In this document: piece after piece, positions 1-9,684 of the stretch
Layout of the letters: each line of letters starts with the position of its first letter
Position numbering within the stretch: position 1 is the stretch's first letter
Source of the DNA: Macrostomum hystrix
Taxonomy: Eukaryota > Platyhelminthes > Macrostomidae
Direction: 5' to 3'
DNA length: 64,000 bases
Assembly (NCBI GenBank): GCA_950097015.1
Contig: CATNEN010000003.1
Location: 6,660,001 to 6,724,000 of the forward strand
Translations under genes and position numbers: made by a program
Notes under the pieces: model-generated
What the model was told of the DNA's origin: nothing
What the model saw: the letters and a program-made list of their open reading frames with translations, nothing else
The model's database searches: none

Positions 1-337
1 GAGTTGGACAACTAACAAAGATAATTAGTGAAAATCGGAACTTACAACAGATTATCTATAAATTTTGGAATCTTCAAATACAAAAGGCTAAGACAAGAAG
101 ACAATATAAAGTTTATTAGAGTGATGTTCCAGGTCTGATATAAGAAAAAACTATCTTTGTTGACAAATAAATGTCTACTTTTTACGGGAAATAAATTCAG
201 AAATCTTCTTCGAACTAAACTAAACTGAACTGAACCAAACAGGATTATGAAATCATATGAGTATGAAATCCCAGGATTCTGAAATTCAGTGATTCAGATA
301 TTAAGAAATGTAGAAATATAACAAAGCTTTAGTGTAC
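1..337. other. 3' flank of ARV1, no gene seen
   Basis: AT-rich sequence downstream of the ARV1 stop codon. No open frame with recognisable content and no clear repeat is visible. It probably includes the ARV1 3' untranslated region. Confidence 0.4.
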
Positions 338-1782
338 CTAAGCCGCCATAAAAAACTGATAGCCCTTAGGCACAAACGGTGGCGGTCGATGCTCAACTGA
401 GAAATAATCACCGGCGCCCATTCTGATTGGCTGATGGCGTTGCTGACGAAATGCTCCAGTGAACATGCCAATGGAGGGGGTCAGGCCCAGCTGTACGCCA
501 TATCTGGCCAATACAGCATCGGCTAGCATTGCGATAGTGAATCTGGAGCAATTGCAGGTTAGAATTGCTTCTAGTAGGCAGAGGTGCATTGCCTGACCAG
601 GTCGGAGTGCCAGCAGACCAGTCAGGGTTAAACTGAAGCTCAGCAGAAATGAAAGCCAAAAGAATAGATCGAATCCAACGGTTGATCGCCAGGCTAGAAG
701 TGGCAGCAGCATAGCTCGACAGCAACCAGCGACTAAAACTAGCTTGGCTGTTTTGTGCACACTCAGACTGCCTCGATTGACAAATTCGTTTGATAATATA
801 GCTAGTATCTGCGAATGGCACAGGGGTAACAAGATTATGCACTAGGCGATATGTGTCGAAAAAAATATTATTCAAGGGTGAATTGCGACTAAATACAGGT
901 ATGGTATACACTTGAACTTTAGCTAAAAACTGTACGGGAGTAATAATTGGGGAGATAACTGAATGGGGATAAATAAGGGGGAGAAATTAGGGAGAGAAAT
1001 TTAGGGAGAGAAATGGAAGGAGAGAAATGGAAGGAGAGAAATGGAAGGAGAGAAATAGTGAGAGCGAAATGGAAGGAGAGAAATAGTGAGAGAGAAATGG
1101 AAGGAGAGAAATAGTGAGAGAGAAATGGAAGGAGAGAAATAGTGAGAGAAATGGAAGGAGAGAAATAGTGAGAGAGAAATGGGAGGAGAGAAATGGAAGG
1201 AGAGAAATGGAAGGAGAGAAATAAAAGGAAAGAAATGCAGGGAGAAAAATAGAAGGAGTATAATGCAGGGAGAGAAATAGTGAGAGAAAATGGAAGTGGA
1301 GAAATGGAAGGAGAGAAATAAATAGAGATAGCGAATGAATAAGGCTAAAAAAGCACAAAATGACATACCATGGAGCCAGTCTGCAGAGCTGACACTAACA
1401 ATTTAGCATAGAATTCCATCTCTTTAGCAGCCGAGAATACAGCAGCGGACAGATCAGAGTCAAGATCCCTGGCCTCCAGCCACAGAGCGTAGGTCTCGCA
1501 GATGACTAATAGCACAAGGCAGCGCCAAACACCGCCATGCGGCAGCTTGTGATTATGCAACAAATGCCGCATAGCAGATAGGCGATGAAGTAGAATATCT
1601 AAGCCAAGCAATAATCTGTCGCATTCGATGTACCGATCGGCAGGTTGGCCGCAATTGTTACACTTGGCCAATTGAACTACATCAGCGCTATACTTTGTAT
1701 ACAGACTGGGTACCGGACTGCCGCATTCGATGCAGGTGTACTGCATTGATGGACTTGGCAATGACTCATCGCTGGATGCCAT
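338..1782 (-). CDS. ARV1: ARV1-like ER lipid-homeostasis protein, two exons
   Basis: Two exons: 1369-1782 and 338-808, joined in phase 0 (donor ATG|gtatgt, acceptor cgcag|ATA), giving about 294 residues against 271 for human ARV1. The N-terminus has the ARV1 homology domain: a CIECG ... CNNCG zinc-ribbon pair followed by PADRYIECDRLLLGLDILLH, then the AMRHLLHN segment typical of the family. Exon 2 encodes hydrophobic membrane segments (for example around LLPLLAWRS and LFFWLSFLLSFSLTLTGLLA). ARV1 proteins are ER membrane proteins linked to sterol trafficking and GPI-anchor synthesis; that role is inferred from family membership. The 560-bp intron is largely a purine-rich minisatellite. The ATG at 1782 opens the conserved domain directly, as in other ARV1 proteins. 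The C-terminal third is less conserved and the assignment there rests on frame continuity. Confidence 0.85.
978..1325. repeat. Purine-rich minisatellite in ARV1 intron
   Basis: Tandem copies of about 14 bp built on gagagaaatggaag, with variants such as gagagaaatagtga. It fills most of the ARV1 intron. On the minus strand, the transcribed sense, it is a long polypyrimidine tract. Confidence 0.9.
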
Positions 1783-1904
1783 TGGCTGAGCAATAGCTGA
1801 AAATTTTTTTTTAGTTTTTTACTATCTTTTCTACTTATAGTAATCGAGTTAGAAAATATTTCTAAAATTTTATTTCTTTATATTCCATAACGAGTGTTTT
1901 ATTT

Positions 1905-2445
1905 CTCTTGATCCAGGATCTTGATCAAGTCTTGATCCAGGATGTTGATCAAGTATTAATCCAGGATCTTGATCATGTCTTGATCCAGGATCTTGATCAA
2001 GTCTTAATCTAGGATCTTGATCAAGTCTTGATCCAGGATCTTGATCCAGGATCTTGATCAAGTATTAATCCAGGATCTTGATCGTGTCTTGATCCAGGAT
2101 CTTGATCAAGTCTTAATCTAGGATCTTGATCAAGTCTTGATCCAGGATCTTGATCAAGTATTAATCCAGGATCTTGATCATGTCTTGATCCAAGATCTTG
2201 ATCAAGTATTAATCCAGGATCTTGATCAAGTCTTGATCCAGGATCTTGATCAAGTATTAATCCAGGATCTTGATCATGTCTTGATCCAGGATCTTGATCA
2301 AGTCTTGATCAAGTCTTGATCCAGGATCTTGATCATGTCTTGATCCAGGATCTTGATCAAGTCTTAATCTAGGATCTTGATCAAGTCTTAATCTAGGATC
2401 TTGATTAAGTCTTGATCCAGGATCTTCATCAAGTCTTGATCCAGA
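1905..2445. repeat. 24-bp GATC-rich minisatellite upstream of ARV1
   Basis: About 22 copies of a 24-bp unit built from TTGATCaaG, TCTTGATC and CAGGATC segments, so each unit holds two to three GATC sites and one TGATCA palindrome. Because 24 is divisible by three, long low-complexity reading frames appear on both strands. They are not treated as genes. The array starts about 125 bp upstream of the ARV1 start codon. Confidence 0.92.
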
Positions 2446-2449
2446 TATT

Positions 2450-3809
2450 TTAATGAATAAATCTAGAGTTTAGAAAACAATTGTTTGTTAGAAACCAACA
2501 AAATGTAAAGATATAATATACTTTTTTGTAAACTACATAACAATGCATGTTATGTAGTTGTTATGTAACATAACAATTGCAGCCTTGCATAAAGAATTAC
2601 GAGTTACTACCTCGTAGTTGTGGTAGTCTCTGGACCGAATAGTGCAATCCTGATAGTTCTGATAGCTTATATTCTCATGTGAAAGGACTTTTTGCATTAG
2701 AATTTTTCCATAAGCTAAATAAAATTTTATTGCTCTGAAATTATATTGCCTCTCATAGGAGCTACCAATTATCTTATTTAACTAAGTGAACAGTTTAAGT
2801 AATTTGTAAAGAGATTGTTAATTAATAGATGAGCCATTATGACATCAAATAAAGTCAGGGCCAATGGATAAAATATAAAAAGCAACTAGGAGCAGCTAGT
2901 TTGTTATATACCCTATTGACATATTGATGGACAAACTAAGCACTTTTGAAATGGGCAAGAAATATAAAAGATGAAGTGATAATTCTATTCAATTTATTTT
3001 ACTTGCAGATAAAATGTGACCTAGAAATGATAAGTTTACATTCACCATAATTATTTATGAACTGTAATATATTGATTATATGGACTCCATTTATTGTTTC
3101 TTGTTTTCATCTATGTAAACAAAGCACCTCAATGGAATCTAATAGAAGCATGACACGTGATTGTTTACCACATGACCACGGATAGTTTAAACTAAAAAGT
3201 AAGTGGATAATCCCTATGAAGTCTACATACATACTATTTTCTGAAAGGTGGCCTATACAACAAACTAGTTTGGCATACATTTGGGTCTTAAATGGCTGTT
3301 AGTGTATACTTGGCATACATTTGTATCAAGTTAGCATGCAATCCTGTTTCAACCTGGAGTAGACAAAAAGTATAGCTATCCACTTGGAATATGCAAGTGC
3401 ATGTGACTGTTAATTAAAATGAGTAAGTCTTGTTTTCAAATAAAACTAGACTACATTTTTAGCCAATTATGTATCAAATTAATTGTACATGTTGCAAAAC
3501 TTCCTTTCGCTTCTAAATCGGCTTTTTATTTAATTAATGTTTTTCATTTTTCTTTTGATTGGAATTGGCATACAGTACAGTACTGTATATGGACTATGTT
3601 ATACATATAAGTGAGACTTGAGGGCTAAGTAAAATTGCCTATATATTCAAAATGATTCTGAATCAGCTGAATGTGGCCAAGGCCCTAGGGCAGAGCTAGC
3701 CCATGGACCTAAAAATACATTAAATTTCTAAACTGTACAATCTATAGTCAGGAAAGTGGCAACTTGGTAAAAAAAACTTGCCACAGTTTTTTAAAGACAC
3801 TCTGCCACC
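2450..3809. other. AT-rich intergenic DNA
   Basis: No convincing coding region, RNA gene or repeat family is visible. Short open frames present here have no recognisable domain. Confidence 0.4.
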
Positions 3810-3817
3810 TTCTAGAC

Positions 3818-4109
3818 CAGGGGTCGGCAAACTCTGGCCCACTGGCCAGATCTGGCCCTCGAAGCTCCCAAATCCGGCCCGTTGCCCCTACCGACACTTA
3901 TAGTATCTTGTTTCATCTCTCCTGTGTCACATCTCTCCTGTGTCGCATCTCTCCCGTGTCTCTTCTTTCCGAGTGTCTCATCTCTCCTGTGTCGCATCTC
4001 TCCTGTGTCTCTCCTCTCTCCTATCCCACAATACTACAATCAATGCGGCCCGCTGTATTATTTTACATTTTCTCTTTGGCCCGCTAGCTAATAAGTTTGC
4101 CGATCCCTG
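3818..4109. mobile_element. hAT (Charlie-like) non-autonomous element
   Basis: The left end begins CAGGGGTCGGCAAACT and the right end reads AGTTTGCCGATCCCTG, inverted repeats with one mismatch over 16 bp. Both ends are flanked by the 8-bp duplication TTCTAGAC (3810-3817 and 4110-4117). An 8-bp duplication and CAGGGGTCGGCAAACT-type ends are hallmarks of hAT elements of the Charlie/MER group. The 292-bp interior has no transposase. It carries a short tandem of catctctcctgtgtc units. Confidence 0.88.
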
Positions 4110-4117
4110 TTCTAGAC

Positions 4118-6360
4118 TATGGTATACAACTACATCTACATGAAACTAAATTTTCTGATTATTTTTATTGTCATAATTCATTAAAACATAATAACTAATG
4201 TTCTCATGGTGTACAATATTTGATAGCACATATATTTGCATGTACATAGGCCCTTCTATGACTACAATTCACAAATATTGAATTTTAATCATGACCACTT
4301 TTTCTGTGCCTGTTTTAGTTCCAGTTCACATTCTTGACAAAATAAAAAGAGAAATAAGGTAATAAAAAACTTTGATTGTGACAGACAAGGAAAGTAATTA
4401 TTAAAGTAGGCCTAACTATTACAGCTGCTTTTATTAGGAATACATGCATATGTATCAAATGACATCACAACAAATACGTTCTAGAGAAGAGCAATCTAAA
4501 AACTTATTGACTGGCACTGATTTATTTGACAACCATCATTTATGAACAGAAACAAAAATAAACTTTAAACAATAAATTGTTTAAAAATAATAAATTGGCC
4601 AACTAAATTAGAAAGTATTTTAAGCACTATATAAAAATGTGTTAATTTTCAATCAATTCATCAATTCATAATTCTAGAGGCTCTGGTAAGAAATAATAAA
4701 AAATTCAATATTTTTGGTTTTTTGTGTCACAGATCTTGATTGTCTGAGTTAAAAGACACCTCACTCATCAAAATTGGTCAAGTAATAAGAAAGTTATAAA
4801 AATTTTTATCAACATTTTAGTTTTTTTGTAATGTATTTTTCCTATAAAGGGCTGTGATCCAGATGACTGGATAGATTTGACTTAGAAAACAAAAATTGCA
4901 ATAACTATTTTATTGTTTTAATGGATTTTAGAAATTCCAAAAGCATATTGTTTATTTTTTGTTATCTACATTATAGAATATATATTTCTTCTATTAACAC
5001 TCAGTATTAAAGTATTAAATTTTAAGTTTACGTTGAATAGGATTACTATGCTAACAAAATGTCTTTATTTGTTTACAATATAACACTCTTTTGGCTTTAA
5101 AGAAGTGGCAAAGCCATACCTATTCCATAGCTTAACAAATAGACATTGCATAGACATCAATTTACTATTTAAAGTCAATTGCAAAAGCCATCTGAAATGT
5201 GTAAAGGGGGTACATTAGAAAAGCATGTTTTGGGAGATTCCGCTAAAAGAAAATAGAAAGGTTTGAGCATATCATATTCTACATAAAATTCTACATAAAA
5301 TTTTAATTGGATACACATGGTAAACATTATAAACAATGATTGAAAAAAGAAAAAGAAAATTTTAAACCAAAAAATTCGCAAAGTAAAAAACTGTCTTTTA
5401 CTATGAGTCCCTAATAATTCATCACAATTAATAGGAGTATCTGTAGAATCTGTGAAATATCACAAAATGCAAGTTTAATTAGTACAGTGCAATCACTGTA
5501 ATGCAAGTTCACTTAAGCCAGTAGAGGTTTTTCAATTCAAATTTAGCATTATACTCTAAAACACATTTCATTAGCTTTTAAAGCTTTTAAAACAGTAACC
5601 AAATCATAATTCATAATACAAAATCCTTAAGTGTATTTAGATAGGCCTATATACACTAGACTTATAACTTAATTAAACATTTTTAAACACGACAAAACAT
5701 AGACTAAGACTAGTAGTAGTGTGTACTAGGCCTAGCCTATACATAAATATATGATTACAGTCAGTCTTACACGATATAAAGTAGGTAGCTAGTGAATACT
5801 GAATATATATATTTAAATGCATGACATGAAAAGCCCTTTTGCATGAAACACAGCGCAAATATAGTAGCGGATTACTCGATTCTCAAAGACCAGCATTGAA
5901 TCGTATCGTATCAATGTGGGCTGTTGGTTTGGGTTTGGGTATATGGTATGTACCGTCACAATGATGTGCTGTCTAAGAATTTAAAGTTTTGTTTCTGAAA
6001 AAAAAATTAACAAAGCATAAGTATTTGCTATCCAAGATTTGATTTTTTATTTCAGTAATTCTTAATTTTTATGCTTTAGTGATAGTAAATTATACAATTC
6101 AATATACTATTCAGTTTATTGTTGAAACTTGAAAGTTAAAAAGCAATACATTTTCGTGTAAATATTCAACCCATCCGTATATTTTGATTTGCGTAACAAA
6201 GTGGATCGATTAGCTAACTGCGCTAAATGAAAAGTGACCGCTTTTAGATAGCCTTATTCATATAAACTCGAAGGTTAGATTAAACGGAAATGGAACAGTT
6301 ATGTGCAAATATAACGTTTACATGTCGATATAAGGAAAACCTGCAGCTCAGTCTCTCAGT
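4118..6360. other. AT-rich intergenic DNA
   Basis: No gene or repeat family could be recognised. The sequence is strongly AT-rich with frequent stops in all frames. Confidence 0.4.
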
Positions 6361-7083
6361 AGTTTAAATATTTACAAATTAAAATATGCTCATAAATCGG
6401 ACTCCACGACATGAAATCAATTAGCACGTAAAACATACGTGTAATGCACGTCTAAATTTGGTATAAATAACGTCGAATACAATACGCTGATAAAAAAGTA
6501 AAACGCACAGTTTCCATTCCACAACAGCTACTGCTGTGAGCAATAAACTGTTCGCGTTCGACAAGCACTTCCTAGTCATTGTTCTGAACAAGCTGTACAC
6601 AGTCTTTGAAAGTGCCGCCGAAAAGCTGCGGCGGCTATGCCCCTGGCTGTTAATCTTGAGGCAGCATTTGGCTATTTTACTTCTGTGTTTGTCATACACA
6701 TGACACACATGCTCAGTATAACAATGCAAAAAAAGCTGCAAAAGCTAGACGCACCGCGTTTGAACTAAATGGATGAATACTCGTAGCTTAAGGCGATCGG
6801 GCTAAAAGTAGAATGCCATATTGTATAGTTACATTTTTTCTTTGCATTTCATTAATTTAAAATGCAGTATTACTTTCCTGCATCCACGCCAAATAAACAA
6901 CCGCTAGATTTCACTGAAAAATTACTGCAAATCACTGCAAACTAACGAAATTTTGATGCCGCTAGTTGCACATGTACGTATTCAAAATTTAGACGTGCAT
7001 TACACGTATGTTTTACGTGCTAATTCATTTCATGTCGAGGAGTCCGATTTATGAGTATATTTTAATTTGTAAATATTTAAACT
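6361..7083. mobile_element. 723-bp element with ~99-bp terminal inverted repeats
   Basis: The segment 6361-6459 is the near-perfect reverse complement of 6985-7083; both contain gcacgtaaaacatacgtgta. The ends read agTTTAAATATTTAC and its complement, so TTAA occurs at each border. That would fit a piggyBac-type duplication, but TA-type insertion is also possible and the superfamily is not settled. The interior has no recognisable transposase, so this is a non-autonomous or foldback element. It ends about 140 bp from the 3' end of the first lectin gene. Confidence 0.7.
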
Positions 7084-7219
7084 CGTACGATGGATAGTCG
7101 ATTTAGATTATTCCAAAATATAAGCCTTCGTTGTATATCACTGCACAACACGTTATTGTTCTTTTTAGTGAAACGAAACATTCTTAAATTAAGGTTTCAG
7201 TTCCTGTGGGTTCAAGCCG

Positions 7220-7978
7220 TCAGTCGAATGGTGACAGGCACTCGCACAGACCGCCTCTGCCTGAGGAGGTCATTGTGTCATCAGCCAGGGCGGAGTGGGA
7301 CCCACGGCCTCTGCACACCACATTGGCGTTCACTTGCGAGCTAGGCTCACCAATGCTCCAGAGGCTCCGGTCCAGGCTGATGTTGCACGCCAGCCAGTGC
7401 CAACCGTCGTGAGGCTCAGCACTGCCCGCAGTCTGGAAGCCACCCAGCCAGAAGGACATTCCACCACTGAAGTTTGTGTACAGAATGTCGACATGGGCCA
7501 TTTCAGTCGCATCCATTACGTCGGCCATGATCACCAGACCGCTCTCCGACTCGCAATTCTGTCGATGAACAGACCAGACTCCAGTCGCGAAATTTAACTT
7601 GTACTTCACTCCGCACAGGCCGTGTCCGTAGCCATTCGGACACAGCTGGCCAGCCTCGAGTCCCGGCTGCTGCTTCACAAACACCTGGCCTCTCCTGGAG
7701 CAGCTGCAGTCCCTCACCGACTTGCTGCACTTGTCGAACACGAACAGCTGACACGGACCGTCAGCCATGGTGAAGGCCTGGCAGCGCTGCTCCCTGCTGC
7801 ACAGCATTGAACACTCAAGGTGCGCCCAGCAGGTAGCATGAGTGTGAGTGTAGTCACTCCTAATGCACAAATATCCGAATGTCAAAGTATATTGTGTGCG
7901 GCAGCCTAAGCAATCAAAGGCATTAGACAATAAAGCAAGGTAAAATACGATTCTAGGAGCAGCAGAGAGCAGCAGCAT
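7220..7978 (-). CDS. CTL-1: secreted PAN/Apple-like plus C-type lectin protein
   Basis: Intronless, 252 residues. Residues 1-25 form a hydrophobic signal peptide. Residues ~26-105 form a cysteine-rich PAN/Apple-like module (ECSMLCSREQRCQAF, then C..FVFDKCSKS, CSCSRRG). Residues ~117-252 form a C-type lectin-like domain starting at LCGVKYKL, with WLGG, DGWHW.ACN and the terminal GLCECLSPF. The lectin calcium-site motif EPN of the sister genes is EPS here (GEPSS), so sugar binding may be altered or lost. The product is inferred to be extracellular, probably a recognition or mucus-type lectin; the ligand is unknown. It is the first of five related copies in 15 kb. The segment 7637-7783 is nearly identical at the DNA level to the other copies. 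The start is chosen because it gives a signal peptide. Confidence 0.85.
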   Translation of the reverse strand: MLLLSAAPRIVFYLALLSNAFDCLGCRTQYTLTFGYLCIRSDYTHTHATCWAHLECSMLCSREQRCQAFTMADGPCQLFVFDKCSKSVRDCSCSRRGQVFVKQQPGLEAGQLCPNGYGHGLCGVKYKLNFATGVWSVHRQNCESESGLVIMADVMDATEMAHVDILYTNFSGGMSFWLGGFQTAGSAEPHDGWHWLACNISLDRSLWSIGEPSSQVNANVVCRGRGSHSALADDTMTSSGRGGLCECLSPFD

Positions 7979-8039
7979 GACTGAATAGAATAGACTCAGA
8001 AGTAGTCTAACGTCTGCTTCTCATTGCTGCTTAAGTATA

Positions 8040-8820
8040 GTGAGTATAGTGCTGTGTCAATGGCGCGCTTTCAACAATTTGCGACAGAAAACAATGCTTT
8101 GCAACCGCTTTTTTTTCAATTCCTGCAAGCTATTGGACCTCCCTTCCAGTAAAACGCGGGCATGGAATGTTGTCTAGGCAACTTAAAAAACAAAAAGCTC
8201 GATCCTCTTCATTTAACATTTTTAACCACATCGCTCAGAAGTAAAAATGAGGGAATTAAAAAGTTGCCGGCATTTGCTTCGCCTCGAATTTTTTTCTGTA
8301 ATTAGGCAGCAAGCCAAGTTGTGGCAATTCTGTTCGATGGAAGTTTGACAAAAAACTGAAAAATATTTTTGCTTTTAAAAACAAACCATGCATGTTGTGG
8401 GCGATTTCTAAAACTAAAGGAAAGAAAATCGATATGTTTCTTAGAAAGTGATCACACGGCCCATAAAAGTAATAAAAGTAAAAAGTAAAAAACAACTAAT
8501 TTCTATGTTTACGAAGCAACTTGGCCTCTTAACATTGCTTCATAACATCTGAGTGGCGAAAAGCATTGAATGTTTGCTTTAAATTTAGTGTCTATATTTC
8601 TACTCAGTGTTGATGTAAAACGCGAGGTTCGTTCCCCACTTTTAGTGTGTTACAGTCTCTCCTCTGTCAAGCTGTCTTCTCTTGTACTTCATGTAGCACG
8701 CCTGGCAGATAGTCTGTCGCACGTCACTCAAATCACTTCACCTGCTGGAATCTCTAAAAGTGGAGCCCCTTACTCTTGTCAACCTGTGCGAATGCGTCAG
8801 ACGATCTTTACAGCCGGAAG
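8040..8820. other. Intergenic, no gene assigned
   Basis: Lies upstream of CTL-1 (read on the minus strand) and upstream of a TATA box on the plus strand. Small open frames here have no recognisable domain. It may hold divergent promoters for CTL-1 and the cysteine-rich frame at 8920-9150. Confidence 0.3.
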
Positions 8821-8826
8821 AGGGTC

Positions 8827-8834
8827 TATAAATA
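8827..8834 (+). promoter_or_regulatory. TATA box (TATAAATA)
   Basis: A TATAAATA match about 90-120 bp upstream of the cysteine-rich open frame at 8920-9150. Placement suggests a plus-strand promoter. There is no expression support. Confidence 0.4.
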
Positions 8835-8919
8835 CAATGATCAAATTCGGCAACAATCAAAGTTTTAACATTCAAAAGTAACTTTTCAAGCGATCTGCAG
8901 CAGCAACAAAACAAGTTGA

Positions 8920-9150
8920 AAACAAGTTGATGTCAACATCAACGTGGACATCAGTAAGGTAATCGACTATGGCCTGAAGAAAATCGACGACGCGTTCTCT
9001 TGCTCAAAATACGATGGCGTGAAGGGAGCCGGATGCTGGCACAACAACCCCGGGAAACGGGACCTCCTGTGCAAGAGGTGCCCGTCAAGGCGCTGGACCT
9101 ACCGTCACAGCTTCCTTGGCGGCACATGCTACTGCTGCCACTGCCCTTGA
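8920..9150 (+). CDS. Possible cysteine-rich peptide exon (5' end unresolved)
   Basis: Open frame of 76 codons ending in TGA. The last ~50 residues hold eight cysteines, ending in a CYCCHCP cluster, and are rich in Lys and Arg (for example CKRCPSRRWTYRH). Codon third positions are strongly C/G-biased, like the lectin genes next door and unlike the AT-rich surroundings, which argues for coding. No ATG lies in this frame after the stop at 8917, so it would need an upstream exon or be a broken copy. An ATG at 8930 in another frame followed by a possible donor ATCA|GTAAGG is an alternative reading. Small cationic cysteine-rich secreted peptides are often antimicrobial, but no family was recognised and no function is claimed. 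Confidence 0.35.
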   Translation, partial: KQVDVNINVDISKVIDYGLKKIDDAFSCSKYDGVKGAGCWHNNPGKRDLLCKRCPSRRWTYRHSFLGGTCYCCHCP

Positions 9151-9251
9151 CCTCATTGTCCATGGACATGGATTCAACTCTGTAGGCGATGGAATTCCTG
9201 TTATTGATAAGTATAGCAAAAGCCTTACACGGCCAAATCATGGTGACACTG

Positions 9252-9577
9252 TATATTATTGGTTTTCAACTTCTATTTCAAACTAAGTAACTTCAATTTC
9301 GTCCGCGAGTACGGCCTGCCCAAGTTAGAGTAAATCAATTTCATAAAAAGTAACTTCTATTTCGTTAGCACTTTTTTCATCCTGCTTCAAACAATAATAT
9401 ACGCTCGTATAGTCAATGATGGGCCTGTACTTTCAATATATAGTTTTGACGTCTCAGCCAAGACACCAAGTGGGAGACAAACAACAAAAAGAGTTCGTAT
9501 TGTCGCTCCAAAAAGATCGGAGCTTCAAGAGCGGCTGGATGTGAAAGTGTCGGCGCTAGAAGTTGAAAACCAATATA
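9252..9577. mobile_element. Possible small inverted-repeat element
   Basis: The stretch 9252-9274 (tatattattggttttcaact...) is repeated inverted at 9558-9577 (agttgaaaaccaatata), a roughly 20-bp imperfect terminal repeat about 325 bp apart. No clear target duplication was found. It could be a decayed MITE or chance. Confidence 0.3.
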
Positions 9578-9684
9578 CTCAAAAGACAATTACAGCATTA
9601 ATACTCGTGTTGTGAATGTGTTGAATCACGGGTAAATCAGATACTTTGAATAATAACAATAATTATTATAAATTATTCATAATA

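Noticed and set aside
1870-2319. Asp/Gln/Leu-rich repeat proteins in the 24-bp array
   Set aside because: Same artefact of a repeat period divisible by three, on both strands.
6421-6741. Protein-coding gene inside the 723-bp inverted-repeat element
   Set aside because: A 106-codon frame starting inside one terminal repeat, with no transposase motif; likely chance.
7622-7810. Antisense frames conserved across the lectin copies
   Set aside because: They mirror the near-identical sense core and lack independent support.
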